The notes: generated by a model from the sequence alone, not told the origin. Shown: positions 18,830 through 28,259, numbered from the stretch's first letter. The stretch is 64,000 bases of DNA from an uncultured Burkholderiales bacterium (GCA_903910745.1 CAIWAO010000066.1:34125-98124), one strand, 5' to 3'. Numbers and translations: made by a program.

Positions 18830-19906
18830 TTAAACCGCCGGATCCCGGTGGGTCCAACGCACTTGGTCAATTTTGGCAAGCAACTCTGGGCTAAGCGTTG
18901 TGCCCCAAGCTTTTAAGTTTTCTTCTAACTGTTCTTTAGAAGTCACCCCAATGATGGTGCTTTGAACACGCCACTGCGTGTAACAAAACGCAAGTGCAAA
19001 CTGAGTGGGTGTTAGTCCGTTATCTTTAGCCATTTGGTTATAGATACGTGAAGCCTCAAGAGCCTCTTGACGACCCCAACGTTGTTTGCGAACGGACTCG
19101 AATTTAGCAATGCGAGCTTGCATGGGCGCATTAGGCCCGACCGTGCCACTTGCGTCGTATTTACCCGTCAAGAGTCCAAACCCAAGCGGTGAATAAGCAA
19201 GCAGGCCGACATTTAATCTGTGCAGTGTCTCATCTAGCGCATTCTCAACAGTTCGATTGATCAGGCAATATGGATTTTGAACACTGATGACTTGGGGTAA
19301 GTTGTGCAACTGTGCAAGACGGACAAACTCATGAACTCCGTAAGGTGTTTCATTGGACAGTCCAATATATCGAATTTTGCCCTCCTTGACCAACTGTCCC
19401 ATGGCTTGTAGTTGCTCATGGATACTCGTTTTGCTTGACTCTTGTTTGGGATCGTAATACATGGCTCCAAAAGCTGGCACATGTCGCTCTGGCCAATGAA
19501 TTTGGTACAAATCAATGACATCTGTTTGCAAACGCTTCAAACTGGCATTACAAGAGGCAAGGATATCTGCACCCGTCATACCTGTTCCCTGTCTTATCCA
19601 GGGCATCCCTCTTGCAGATCCAGCAACCTTGGAAGCCAAAATGATTTTATCTCGGTGACCTTTGTGCTTTGCAAACCAATTCCCAATAATTGTCTCAGTA
19701 GAACCAAAAGTCTCCGCCCTCGTCGGGACAGAATATATCTCCGCTGTATCAAAGAAGTTGATGCCGCGCTCTAGAGACAAATCCATAATCTCGTGCGAGT
19801 CATGTTCACTCACCTGCTCGCCAAAAGTCATCGTACCTAAACAAATGGGCGGCACCAATAGATCGCTAACGCCAAGTTGGACCGTTTTAAAGTTGAATGC
19901 ACTCAT
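18830..19906 (-). CDS. aldo/keto reductase, Tas-like
   Basis: A 358-residue NADPH-dependent oxidoreductase of the aldo/keto reductase superfamily with a TIM-barrel. The catalytic tetrad is visible: Asp53 and Tyr58 in FFDTAEIY, Lys in ILASKVAG and His in YQIHWPER. The long loop after the His (residues about 128-150) resembles Escherichia coli Tas. The substrate is not predictable. plsY starts 26 bases downstream, so the two probably share a transcript. Confidence 0.9.
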   Translation of the reverse strand: MSAFNFKTVQLGVSDLLVPPICLGTMTFGEQVSEHDSHEIMDLSLERGINFFDTAEIYSVPTRAETFGSTETIIGNWFAKHKGHRDKIILASKVAGSARGMPWIRQGTGMTGADILASCNASLKRLQTDVIDLYQIHWPERHVPAFGAMYYDPKQESSKTSIHEQLQAMGQLVKEGKIRYIGLSNETPYGVHEFVRLAQLHNLPQVISVQNPYCLINRTVENALDETLHRLNVGLLAYSPLGFGLLTGKYDASGTVGPNAPMQARIAKFESVRKQRWGRQEALEASRIYNQMAKDNGLTPTQFALAFCYTQWRVQSTIIGVTSKEQLEENLKAWGTTLSPELLAKIDQVRWTHRDPAV

Positions 19907-20094
19907 TTTTATCTTTATGTAAATTTGTGAAAAATAAGCTTCGAAAAGTACTTACAAGTCTAGCTGGTGTTAATTTTAAGTTGATTATGCTCAGATATTC
20001 ATAACTCAGATTGGAAATTCTAAACACCGATAGAACTAAACAAGCACTAAACAAGCACCAAATAAAGTGAATCTTAGCAATTTACAATATCCGG

Positions 20095-21027
20095 ATGTAT
20101 CAACCCATTAAAAATTCATCAAGTCAATTCATCCCCATCAGAGATCAACGTTATCACGTGAGGACCTGGGGGAACAAGGAAAGCTTAAAACATCACAAAC
20201 CACTTGTTTTATTACATGGATGGATGGACGTGGCCGCATCATTTCAGTTTATGGTGGACGCTTTAAAGATCGATCGATTCATCATCGCACCAGACTGGAG
20301 GGGATTTGGGCTAACTAAAAGCATTGACTCTAGGACTCGCCCAGTTGATCATTATTTATTTGCTGATTATTTAGGCGACTTAGATTTTTTACTTGATCAC
20401 TATTTTCAAGATGAGCCCATAGAGCTAGTAGGTCACAGCATGGGGGGCAACATCAGCATGATTTATTCTGGAGTTAGACCACAAAGAATCCACAAACTCA
20501 TCAATCTCGAGGGATTCGGAATGGCAAGTACCACCCCCTCGCAAGCGGCAAATAGATATGCAAAATGGATGGATGAAATCAAAGAGCTCCACAAAGGAAA
20601 TATTAATTTAAAACCTTACAAAAATCTTGCAGATGTTGCCCAAAGGCTCATAAAAAACAACCCCAGAATTTCACCTGATAAAGCTGAGTGGCTTGCAGGT
20701 CATTGGGCTCAGGAGGATTTAGACGGTGCTTGGCATATTTTGGGTGAGGCAGCCCACAAAGTTAGCAGTGTGCATCTTTACAGAGCCGATGAAACAAGCG
20801 AGATCCACAACGGCATTAGTGCACCAGTTTTATGTGTCACGGCAGAGGAAGATAGTCTTCAAAAATGGTGGGGTAAGAGTTACAAAATAGAAGAGTTTTA
20901 CGAGCGCATGAAAGTAGTTAAAGACATTCGTTACCACGAACTTGCAAACACCGGACATATGCTTCACCATGATCAACCTTTAGCTTTAGCGAAACTCATT
21001 GAAAACTTCCTCCAAAATAATTTATGA
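20095..21027 (+). CDS. alpha/beta hydrolase
   Basis: A 310-residue alpha/beta-fold hydrolase without signal peptide. It has the oxyanion region LLHGWMD, the nucleophile elbow GHSMGG with Ser115, an acidic residue near CVTAEEDS and the catalytic histidine in NTGHMLHHD. The PDWRGFGLT segment is typical of esterase and lipase-like members. No substrate can be assigned. Its stop overlaps the ATG of the following flavoprotein (ATGA), so the pair is translationally coupled. Confidence 0.88.
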   Translation: MYQPIKNSSSQFIPIRDQRYHVRTWGNKESLKHHKPLVLLHGWMDVAASFQFMVDALKIDRFIIAPDWRGFGLTKSIDSRTRPVDHYLFADYLGDLDFLLDHYFQDEPIELVGHSMGGNISMIYSGVRPQRIHKLINLEGFGMASTTPSQAANRYAKWMDEIKELHKGNINLKPYKNLADVAQRLIKNNPRISPDKAEWLAGHWAQEDLDGAWHILGEAAHKVSSVHLYRADETSEIHNGISAPVLCVTAEEDSLQKWWGKSYKIEEFYERMKVVKDIRYHELANTGHMLHHDQPLALAKLIENFLQNNL

Positions 21028-22295
21028 GTAGTCTTGACCGCAACTCTGCTGATACCTTTGATGCGGTCATCATCGGAGCAGGTGCAGCAGGCCTATTTTG
21101 TGCTGGGGTGGCTCAATCTAAGGGGCTGAAAATTTTAGTTATTGATCACAGCGAAAAATTAGCTGAAAAGATCAGGATCTCCGGAGGCGGAAGATGCAAC
21201 TTCACCAACAAGGATATGGATGTCAGGAGTCCTCACAAATATTTCATTGGTGAGAATCCCCAATTCTGCAGAAGCGCTCTCTCCAAATACACTCCGGATG
21301 ATTTTCTAAACCTACTTAAAAAATATGGTGTTGCATTTCACGAAAAGCACAAAGGGCAACTCTTTTGCGACCACTCTGCAAAAGATATTATTGATGTGTT
21401 AATTTCGCAGTGCAATGAAAGTGATGGTGGCTCAGTGCAGATTAGGAACCCTTGCCGTGTTGAACATATTGAATTTAATGCACCCGCACTTGGGGAGAAT
21501 GGAGCAGGCAAGGGTTATTACAAAATAGACACTGACAAAGGTCATGTTCTCACGCCCTCTGTTGTCATTGCAACTGGGGGACTCTCAATTCCTATGATAG
21601 GAGCGAGTGATTTTGGTTACAACATAGCAAAGCAGTTCAACCTACCCCTAGTTCCCACTCGGCCAGCTTTGGTACCTCTGACTTTTGAGGGCAATGCATG
21701 GAGCCCCTATGCCCATCTCTCAGGCCTTTCATTGCCTGTTGTCATCTCTACTGGTATTAAGAAAAACCGCATTGAATTTGCAGAGGATCTACTCTTCACT
21801 CACCGAGGTTTATCAGGCCCCGGAATTTTGCAAATTTCTAGTTACTGGAGTCCTGGTGAGAACATACATGTGAACCTATCACCTGAGCAGGAACTTCGCG
21901 ATGTATTTATTAAAACCAAGCAAGTTTCCCGTAAACTCTTGGTCAATGAGCTCTCAAATTGGGTCCCATCTCGCTTGGCTCAGGCCTGGACTGATCAAAA
22001 TACAACACTACAAAACCCCTTTAACCAAATTCCCGACTCAGCATTGACACAATTAGCCAACAGACTCGAAAACTGGGAGCTCACCCCCTCCGGGACCGAA
22101 GGATATAAAAAAGCAGAAGTAACAGCCGGCGGAGTGAGTACAAAGGTATTAAATCAACAAACCATGGAGTCCACTCAAAGGGGGCTGTACTTCATTGGTG
22201 AGGTGGTTGACATCACAGGATGGCTTGGAGGCTATAACTTTCAATGGGCTTGGTCCAGCGGTTTTGCCTGCGCTAACAGTCTAAATCCAGCATAA
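21024..22295 (+). CDS. NAD(P)/FAD-dependent oxidoreductase, HI0933/YhiN family
   Basis: A 423-residue flavoprotein with an N-terminal dinucleotide-binding fold (VIIGAGAAGLFCAG, about residues 15-28), the family motif SGGGRCNFTN and a second glycine-rich segment near ATGGLSIPMIG. The C-terminal part GLYFIGEVVDITGWLGGYNFQWAWSS-type region (in part) closes the FAD site. Members are often annotated as aminoacetone oxidase-like or BaiN-type; the reaction is not established here. It is translationally coupled to the upstream hydrolase. Confidence 0.9.
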   Translation: MSSLDRNSADTFDAVIIGAGAAGLFCAGVAQSKGLKILVIDHSEKLAEKIRISGGGRCNFTNKDMDVRSPHKYFIGENPQFCRSALSKYTPDDFLNLLKKYGVAFHEKHKGQLFCDHSAKDIIDVLISQCNESDGGSVQIRNPCRVEHIEFNAPALGENGAGKGYYKIDTDKGHVLTPSVVIATGGLSIPMIGASDFGYNIAKQFNLPLVPTRPALVPLTFEGNAWSPYAHLSGLSLPVVISTGIKKNRIEFAEDLLFTHRGLSGPGILQISSYWSPGENIHVNLSPEQELRDVFIKTKQVSRKLLVNELSNWVPSRLAQAWTDQNTTLQNPFNQIPDSALTQLANRLENWELTPSGTEGYKKAEVTAGGVSTKVLNQQTMESTQRGLYFIGEVVDITGWLGGYNFQWAWSSGFACANSLNPA

Positions 22296-22403
22296 GTATC
22301 TCAAAAGCAGCCCAAGTTTGCTGCATCTTGATGGAATTTACATTTGTCGAGCATATTAAAAGACTTTCAAAGGAGCTATAATTGAGGGCTAACTTGGCTA
22401 ATC

Positions 22404-22432
22404 CTCCAACGGCCGCAAACAAATAGTTGGAG
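22404..22432 (+). promoter_or_regulatory. inverted repeat in the rpsU leader
   Basis: CTCCAAC and GTTGGAG form a 7-bp stem around a 15-base loop, 79 bases upstream of rpsU. A TATAAT at 22377-22382 could be its -10 box, but no -35 is seen. The rest of the 215-base gap holds nothing recognisable. Confidence 0.35.
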
Positions 22433-22510
22433 TATCAATCGCAATCATTGGTATGAGGCTCTTCGATCTACCTTATTAAGATGATTTGCACATTTTGAAA
22501 ATTTTCGTTA

Positions 22511-22723
22511 ATGACAACTATTCGATTAAAAGAGAACGAGCCCTTTGACGTAGCATTGCGTCGTTTTAAGCGCACCATCGAAAAATTGGGTTTACTCACT
22601 GAGCTAAGAGCGCGTGAGTTTTATGAAAAACCAACTGCTGAGCGCAAGCGCAAAAAGGCGGCTGCTGTTAAACGTCACTACAAGCGTGTACGTAGCATGC
22701 AGTTACCTAAGAAAATGTATTAA
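22511..22723 (+). CDS. rpsU: 30S ribosomal protein S21
   Basis: S21 is a small basic protein of the 30S platform involved in initiation. The 70-residue product shows the family pattern: [20 protein letters not shown] at the N-terminus and a Lys/Arg-rich C-terminal half with [13 protein letters not shown]. It is followed after 24 bases by a strong intrinsic terminator, so it is probably monocistronic or separated from yqeY, unlike Escherichia coli, where it heads the rpoD operon. Confidence 0.97.
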   Translation: MTTIRLKENEPFDVALRRFKRTIEKLGLLTELRAREFYEKPTAERKRKKAAAVKRHYKRVRSMQLPKKMY

Positions 22724-22747
22724 TACACCCGCTGCCTAGAGTCATTC

Positions 22748-22787
22748 AAAGCTCGCACGGGGCAACCCGAGCGGGCTTTTGTTTTTC
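22748..22787 (+). terminator. intrinsic terminator after rpsU
   Basis: A 9-bp outer stem (AAAGCTCGC with GCGGGCTTT, one G-T wobble), an A-A mismatch and an inner CGGG-GCAA-CCCG hairpin with a GNRA tetraloop are followed by TTTTGTTTTTC. A textbook terminator. Confidence 0.88.
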
Positions 22788-22852
22788 TGGGGCCATAAAC
22801 AGCAAGACTTGCTCACCCCCTCATCAATAATCAAAACTAAATAGGACGATAT

Positions 22853-23296
22853 ATGAGCCTTAAAGATCAAATCACTGAAGATATGAAAAACGCCATGAGA
22901 GCAAAGGATACCCAAAAGCTTGGGACCATTCGCTTGCTTCAGGCCGCCATTAAACAGCGTGAAGTTGATGAGCGCATCACGCTAGATGATGTTGCAGTGA
23001 TAGCAATTGTTGATAAACTAATCAAACAAAGAAAAGACTCGGTTGCAGCTTACACAAGCGCGGGACGTCAAGACCTAGCTGACGTTGAGACTCTTGAGAT
23101 GGGTATTTTAGAGGCCTATCTCCCTCAAAGAATGAGTGCTGAGGAGATCACCGCGGCCGTAAAAGCATTGGTCGTTGAGCTGGGTGCTACTGGCCCTGCT
23201 GACATGGGTAAAGTGATGGGCGCTGTAAAAACCAAGTTCGCCGGCAAGGCGGATATGGGATTGGTCAGCGCAGCAGTCAAGACTGCGCTGAACTAA
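22853..23296 (+). CDS. yqeY: GatB/YqeY domain protein
   Basis: A 147-residue helical protein of the YqeY family, which shares the tail domain of amidotransferase GatB. Family segments visible are MKNAMRAKDTQKLGTIRLL, RKDSVAAYTSAGRQDLADVE-like (in part), YLPQRMS and MGKVMGAVKTKFAGKADMG (in part). YqeY is commonly linked to rpsU and dnaG; the rpsU linkage is kept here. The precise role is unknown, though tRNA binding is proposed for the domain. GGACG lies six bases before the ATG. Confidence 0.92.
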   Translation: MSLKDQITEDMKNAMRAKDTQKLGTIRLLQAAIKQREVDERITLDDVAVIAIVDKLIKQRKDSVAAYTSAGRQDLADVETLEMGILEAYLPQRMSAEEITAAVKALVVELGATGPADMGKVMGAVKTKFAGKADMGLVSAAVKTALN

Positions 23297-23343
23297 GAAA
23301 GTCTCGCTAAACTAGGTCACGCAATCCACCGTATTTTTAGTAT

Positions 23344-24735
23344 TTAGTCAGAGCCCGCGATCTTCATTTTATTGATCAATACGGAGCCAATAGTTTTGGC
23401 TCCGTAGTTATAGGCATCTGCTCCAACGGCAAGAATCCCTTCGTACATGTCTAGCAAATTTCCAGCGATCGTAATTTCTTGAACTGGAAACGCGATTTCT
23501 CCTCGCTCTACCCAAAAACCACTCGCCCCTCGTGAATAGTCACCTGTAACCGAATTCACGCCTTGGCCCATGAGTTCAATCACAAACAGGCCAGTATCTA
23601 ATTTACGAAGCATTTCTTTTAAATCATCACCTGGCTTCGTGTTTTTCGAGGTCAGAGTCAAATTGTGCGACCCCCCGGCATTACCAGTTGTCTTCATACC
23701 CAGTTTGCGAGCTGAGTAAGTGCTTAAAAAGTATCCCTGTATTTTTCCGTCCTCAATGACTTGACGTGCTTTTGTAATCACACCTTCATCATCAAAGGGA
23801 GAGCTTCCTTTGCCTCGCATTACGAATGGGTCCTCAAAGACATCAATGTGATTTGGAAGCACTTGTTTGCCCATTGATTCCATAAGGAAACTGCTCTTGC
23901 GGTACAACGCACCTCCGCTGATCGCTTGAATCAAGTGCCCAAGCAAACCAGCTGCAAGGGGAGCCTCAAAAAGAACGGGGCAAGTTTTTGTTGAAATCTT
24001 TCTTGCGTGCAAACGACTGAGTGCACGCTCTGCTGCGTACCTACCCACCCTCTCGGGAGAGGCCAACTCAGTTGCATTCCTCATAGAACTGTACCAAGAA
24101 TCCCTTTGCATATCATCGCCTTCACCGGCAATAGGGGCTACTGACAAACTGTGCCTTGAGCTGGCATAGCCGCCTCTAAATCCGTTTGTGTGGGCGCTAA
24201 AGAAGTGACTTTGCTGGGCCGAGACTGCCGCGCCTTCGCTGTTGGCAATTTGAGAGTCTGTGTCAAATGCAGCAGCCTCACACCTTAGTGCCAACTGCAT
24301 TGCCCCCTCACTATCGATATCCCAGGGATGAAACAGGTCCAAATCTCGGTGATGGGTTGAGATGTCAGATTTCTCAGGCAAGCCAGCAAAAGAGTCCTCT
24401 GCCGTGAATTTGGCAATATCAAAGGCAGCCTGCACTGTTCTTTGGATCGCTTCATGTGAAAAATCTGAGGTGCTGGCGTTACCCCTTCTTTTGCCCACGT
24501 AAACTGTGATGCCTAAAGATTTATCTCTGTTTCTCTCCACATTTTCAAGCTCCCCCTTGCGTACGGATACGCTAAGTCCGCAACCCTCTGAGGCCTCGGC
24601 TGCAGCGTCAGTTGCACCGAGCTTTAGGGCGTGCGCTAAGGCGGCGTCTACCAAAGACTCAAACTGATTTCTGGTATGACTAAATCCCCTGAGTTGATCG
24701 GCCTGAGATGAATGGGTTGGTTCGGTGTGGTTCAT
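23344..24735 (-). CDS. pmbA: metalloprotease PmbA (TldE)
   Basis: PmbA/TldE forms a heterodimeric metalloprotease with TldD, known from microcin B17 maturation and CcdA degradation. The 463-residue product shows the family signatures: SVRKGELENVERNRDKSLG (in part), GGSHNLTLT and the C-terminal MGQGVNSVTGDYSRGASGFW (in part). PmbA lacks the HExxxH of TldD, and none is seen. The gene is divergent from darP; homologues are adjacent to darP (yjgA) in many proteobacteria, which supports both calls. Confidence 0.95.
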   Translation of the reverse strand: MNHTEPTHSSQADQLRGFSHTRNQFESLVDAALAHALKLGATDAAAEASEGCGLSVSVRKGELENVERNRDKSLGITVYVGKRRGNASTSDFSHEAIQRTVQAAFDIAKFTAEDSFAGLPEKSDISTHHRDLDLFHPWDIDSEGAMQLALRCEAAAFDTDSQIANSEGAAVSAQQSHFFSAHTNGFRGGYASSRHSLSVAPIAGEGDDMQRDSWYSSMRNATELASPERVGRYAAERALSRLHARKISTKTCPVLFEAPLAAGLLGHLIQAISGGALYRKSSFLMESMGKQVLPNHIDVFEDPFVMRGKGSSPFDDEGVITKARQVIEDGKIQGYFLSTYSARKLGMKTTGNAGGSHNLTLTSKNTKPGDDLKEMLRKLDTGLFVIELMGQGVNSVTGDYSRGASGFWVERGEIAFPVQEITIAGNLLDMYEGILAVGADAYNYGAKTIGSVLINKMKIAGSD

Positions 24736-24800
24736 TTATTTGAATTTTTGGGCTGACTTTTAAAAATACTGAAAAAAGCTTCAATTAGTAATCAACTTGA

Positions 24801-24840
24801 ATTGTCTTCATTTGTCTGCAATTGTCTGAAATTGTTGCTG
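24801..24840. repeat. four 10-bp tandem repeats in the pmbA-darP divergent region
   Basis: Units ATTGTCTTCA, TTTGTCTGCA, ATTGTCTGAA and ATTGTTGCTG follow each other without gaps. The period is close to one helical turn, so copies would face the same side of DNA. They end about 55 bases before darP; a weak -10 (GATACT, 24854-24859) lies just downstream. Confidence 0.6.
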
Positions 24841-24895
24841 GCAACGGATATATGATACTAGCCTAACTAGATCCCATACTAAAAGTCTGATATTG

Positions 24896-25561
24896 ATGGC
24901 AAAGAAATTAAAAAAAGGTTATTTCGTAAAAGGTCAATTCGTTGCCGAGGGCAGTGATCTTGACCTTGAACTAAAAATAGAATTAAAAGGAACGGACTCC
25001 CTCAGTAAAACTGATAAAAAAAGGGGGAGCTCAGAGCTACAAGCCCTAGGCGAGTCCCTCTTGACCCTCAGGCAAGATTTAGTGGACCGGTTGGGCTCTG
25101 CAGGTGCACTACCGGAGATTTTAGTAGAAGCCGTTGAACAAGCAAAAAAAATAACTGACTTCGAGGGCAAAAGACGCCAACTCCAATATGTTGGCAAGCT
25201 CATGAGGAAACTTGATGAGGAGGATGTGAAAGCTCTTCGTGAATGCTTGGATGAACAACAGTCTGGTAGCGCCAGAGAAACGCAGATGCTGCACCTGGTG
25301 GAGGCATGGCGTGCTAGGCTCTTAGAGGATGACAATGCTGTTGAAGAATTAATACTCAGTCGCCCGACCATAGACATTCAACAATTAAGAGCCCTCATCC
25401 GTCAAGCCAGGCGTGACAATAAAACCCAGCCAAGTGACATCTCCAAAGGGCTCGCCCCCAGACAAAGCAAAGCATATCGAGAGCTTTTTCAGTTCATGAA
25501 AGACGTATTGGATCAGCATCCGGATGACTCAGAAGATGAGCATGTACCAACTATTAGTTAA
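24896..25561 (+). CDS. darP: ribosome biogenesis factor DarP (YjgA, DUF615)
   Basis: DarP (YjgA) binds the immature 50S subunit and helps its late assembly. The 221-residue product contains the DUF615 features: ALGESLL near residue 55, the Gln-rich KRRQLQYVGKLMR segment, ETQMLHLVEAWR and the C-terminal LIRQARRD with AYRELFQFMKD. It is longer than the 183-residue Escherichia coli protein, mainly at the Lys-rich N-terminus (KKLKKGYF). The ATG at 24896 follows an in-frame TTG at 24893; either is possible. mog follows 24 bases downstream. Confidence 0.93.
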   Translation: MAKKLKKGYFVKGQFVAEGSDLDLELKIELKGTDSLSKTDKKRGSSELQALGESLLTLRQDLVDRLGSAGALPEILVEAVEQAKKITDFEGKRRQLQYVGKLMRKLDEEDVKALRECLDEQQSGSARETQMLHLVEAWRARLLEDDNAVEELILSRPTIDIQQLRALIRQARRDNKTQPSDISKGLAPRQSKAYRELFQFMKDVLDQHPDDSEDEHVPTIS

Positions 25562-25585
25562 ATTAGTTAAATTAGGTAATTTCGA

Positions 25586-26173
25586 ATGTCAACCTATGAT
25601 TCAGTAAAAATTGGCCTTCTCTCCATCAGCGACCGAGCAAGTTCAGGCGTTTATGAGGATAAAGGCATACCAGCACTCACGACATGGCTCAAGTCTGCTC
25701 TGCACAATGCTATTGAGCTTGAAACCAGGCTAATCGCAGACGACCAACTAACGATTCAAAACACCCTGATTGAGTTGGTTGATTTAGGTTGTTCGTTGGT
25801 TTTGACGACTGGAGGTACTGGCCCTGCACTAAGAGATGTAACACCTGAGGCCACGCTTGCTGTAGCGCATAAAGTGATGCCGGGCTTTGGCGAGCAAATG
25901 CGCCAAATTAGTCTTCACTTCGTTCCAACTGCGATTTTGTCAAGACAAACTGCAGTGATTCGAGATAAGAGTCTCATCATCAATCTTCCAGGTCAACCCA
26001 AATCGATTGAAGAAACTTTAACAGGGCTGAAGTCTAAAGATGGAGAAGTTATTGCACAAGGGATTTTTGCAGCTGTCCCCTATTGCATTGATTTGATAGG
26101 GGGACCTTATATTGAAACGAAAGATGATGTCTGCAAATCTTTCAGACCTAAAAACGCAATTAGAAAATCTTGA
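25586..26173 (+). CDS. mog: molybdopterin adenylyltransferase
   Basis: Mog adenylylates molybdopterin before molybdate insertion. The 195-residue product equals the Escherichia coli Mog length and has the start KIGLLSISDRASSGVYEDKG, the nucleotide-binding TTGGTGPALRDVTPEA (about residues 73-88) and the INLPGQPKSIEE motif. It is co-directional with darP, an arrangement common in beta- and gammaproteobacteria. No molybdoenzyme genes are in the window, so its client enzymes are elsewhere. Confidence 0.94.
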   Translation: MSTYDSVKIGLLSISDRASSGVYEDKGIPALTTWLKSALHNAIELETRLIADDQLTIQNTLIELVDLGCSLVLTTGGTGPALRDVTPEATLAVAHKVMPGFGEQMRQISLHFVPTAILSRQTAVIRDKSLIINLPGQPKSIEETLTGLKSKDGEVIAQGIFAAVPYCIDLIGGPYIETKDDVCKSFRPKNAIRKS

Positions 26174-26214
26174 GTTTTTAGGAATCAGTGATCAATGTCT
26201 TCTTGAGTAAAGTT

Positions 26215-26664
26215 TTACTTATTACGTTGATTCATTTGACCCTTGAATTGTCCACCGCGCTCGATCTCCAACTCTGAGTATTCGAGTTTACCGCTGACAA
26301 CTCCTGAGGCATGAATGATGATGTGAGTTTCACAAACTACGTCTTCATGCAGCTCACCTTGAACATCAATTTCTTTGGCTTTTACTTTGCCAGTTATGTG
26401 ACCGGTCTTACCGATCTGAAGAGTTTCTGCACTTAACTCTCCATTAACTTTACCGTTGATGATTGCGGTTCCAGGAACAGCAATAGTTCCATTAAATGTG
26501 ACGCCTTCACCAATCACTAAATTATTATTTTCTGATGAATTTCTTCTGGGCTCATTAGCTACGACAGGATCTTCATAACTGCGTTGGGCTTGCTCACGAA
26601 TGAGTTGGGACCTGCGTCTTTGCTCTTCCAATCGGTTTCTTAGATCCGCATCTTCTTTTGCCAT
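26215..26664 (-). CDS. bactofilin (polymer-forming cytoskeletal protein)
   Basis: Bactofilins polymerise without nucleotide into membrane-associated filaments that place cell-wall or stalk enzymes. The 149-residue product has a charged, helical N-terminal tail (RNRLEEQRRRSQLIREQAQR, partial) and then a bactofilin right-handed beta-helix: VIGEGVTFNGTI, GTAIINGKVNGEL, AETLQIGKTGHITGKV, SGVVSGKLEYSELEIERGGQFKG (in part). The ATG at 26664 is preferred because GAGG lies six bases upstream; an earlier TTG would overlap this ribosome binding site. It is not next to an M23 peptidase, its frequent partner. Confidence 0.92.
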   Translation of the reverse strand: MAKEDADLRNRLEEQRRRSQLIREQAQRSYEDPVVANEPRRNSSENNNLVIGEGVTFNGTIAVPGTAIINGKVNGELSAETLQIGKTGHITGKVKAKEIDVQGELHEDVVCETHIIIHASGVVSGKLEYSELEIERGGQFKGQMNQRNK

Positions 26665-26801
26665 ATTTTGCCTCGTCAAATATATTACTAACTATAGCTC
26701 ATTTAGAGTACGTTTTTTGCAACAAAACCACGCTGAGTAGTACAAATGTGCTAATTTAAAGCTCATGCACAAATTTATGAATAACTTTATTCTTTTTTTA
26801 A

Positions 26802-27419
26802 TTAATTGCTGCTGCGTATTGGAGGCGATGCAAACTCAGCCTCATGCCGACGAGCTCTAAGTCTGTAAACCATAAAAAGCACAACCGCTAAGTTACCAAT
26901 CAAAACACTTGCATTGGTGATTGTGGTGTGTTTAACCAAATGTATGAGCTCAAAAGGCAAATACAAAGCGCCGCCCAAGGCGGCTAGCCACTCTGCCCAC
27001 ACCCTGTCTTTCCATAAGCCGTAAGCCTCAGCGAGTCTAACTATTGCATAACAAACGCTGAGGGCGACTATGTTGTAAAGATTTGATGTCGCAACCCAAT
27101 CTGCGGTCTCAATCAACAGTTGCGGGTAATGAGCATCTGGATCTAAGTGATAGTGGCCAATTAACGCGTAGGCCAGTCCAATCACATCAGAGTGCGCTAA
27201 AGAAAGCAGTCCTAAACTTGCAGCAATTGCAGCAACGCCCTTGATTAATTCGAAAACAGCTATGGTGAGAAGTGCCCCCCTAGACTTGCCCACTACTGAA
27301 GGAGTCAACAACTCTGTTGTATGTAAATCGTGTAAGGTGACCTCTTTTTGCCCAGAAACTTTTTCAGATTCATGTGCGATGTTGACCACATTTGAGGGAG
27401 AGCTAAGGTCGTTAGTCAT
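26802..27419 (-). CDS. DUF2127 membrane protein
   Basis: A 205-residue inner membrane protein with a hydrophilic N-terminus of about 45 residues and four predicted transmembrane helices (about 50-70, 110-130, 140-160, 170-190). RGALLTIAVFELIKGVAA and the AEAYGLWKDRVWAEW segment match the DUF2127 family. Function unknown. It stands alone between bactofilin and cysE with leaders of more than 70 bases on either side. Confidence 0.82.
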   Translation of the reverse strand: MTNDLSSPSNVVNIAHESEKVSGQKEVTLHDLHTTELLTPSVVGKSRGALLTIAVFELIKGVAAIAASLGLLSLAHSDVIGLAYALIGHYHLDPDAHYPQLLIETADWVATSNLYNIVALSVCYAIVRLAEAYGLWKDRVWAEWLAALGGALYLPFELIHLVKHTTITNASVLIGNLAVVLFMVYRLRARRHEAEFASPPIRSSN

Positions 27420-27494
27420 TCAATTTTTTATGTTTTTTAGCTCAGAGGATAGAGCTTTTTATTCGTTACACAAATAGTCTACAACAAAGTAAAG

Positions 27495-28259
27495 TTATTC
27501 AATCAACTTACTGAGACGCTTTGACTCAAAATGATTCGAACTTATTTTGTCTTGAGACTTTCTGACAGCTGGATCGTTGGTCAATTTTTCGATCACCGCC
27601 CACAAAAATTCAATCTGTTCTTCTTGAGATTGGGCATTATCAATAAGACCACGCAATGCTTGGCTGATGGGATCGTCATTTTGGGTAACACCGTAAGCAG
27701 AAAATCCCATTTTTGAGGCTGCCTCCTCACGTTTAGCATCGCCAGCTTGTTCGATAATTCGCGCTGGATTTCCGACCGCAGTGGCTCCACTAGGGACAGG
27801 CTTAGTAACTACAGCATTGCTACCGATTTTGGCGCCGTCTCCAATCTCAAAACCACCCAAAACTTTTGCACCTGCGCCCACCACCACATCTTTACCTAGC
27901 GTGGGATGACGCTTTGTATTTTTATAAAGCGTTGTGCCTCCAAGGGTCACTCCTTGGTAAATGGTACAGCCATCACCCACAACTGCAGTCTCGCCAATCA
28001 CGACACCCATTGCGTGATCAAAAAATACCCGTTCACCAATAGTTGCGCCAGGATGAATTTCTATCCCGGTGAAAAACCTGGAGAAGTGGGATACAACTCT
28101 GCCTAGCCAAAACAAACGCATGAGCCAAAGCCGGTGGGCAATTCTGTGAAAAATAAGCGCATGCAGACCTGGATAACAGGTTAATATTTCCAGGCGACTT
28201 TTGGCCGCAGGATCTCGCTCCAAAATACACTCAATATCTGATCTAATTTTCTTAAACAT
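27495..28259 (-). CDS. cysE: serine O-acetyltransferase
   Basis: CysE makes O-acetylserine for cysteine synthesis. The 254-residue product has the N-terminal helical domain, the left-handed beta-helix with [17 protein letters not shown] (catalytic Asp-His pair), [10 protein letters not shown] and KRHPTLG, and ends with a C-terminal tail of about 75 residues including helices near [15 protein letters not shown]. It is of the short-N-terminal type, like the EpsC/plant-like enzymes. It lies two bases after trmJ, so the two are translationally close. Confidence 0.94.
   Translation of the reverse strand: MFKKIRSDIECILERDPAAKSRLEILTCYPGLHALIFHRIAHRLWLMRLFWLGRVVSHFSRFFTGIEIHPGATIGERVFFDHAMGVVIGETAVVGDGCTIYQGVTLGGTTLYKNTKRHPTLGKDVVVGAGAKVLGGFEIGDGAKIGSNAVVTKPVPSGATAVGNPARIIEQAGDAKREEAASKMGFSAYGVTQNDDPISQALRGLIDNAQSQEEQIEFLWAVIEKLTNDPAVRKSQDKISSNHFESKRLSKLIE

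Noticed and set aside
22307..22324. GCAGC/GCTGC hairpin after the flavoprotein gene
   Set aside because: Short stem and no T-run; not a convincing terminator.
24934..25377. 147-codon minus-strand ORF, Ser-rich, inside darP
   Set aside because: Shadow of darP; composition reflects antisense of Glu/Leu codons.
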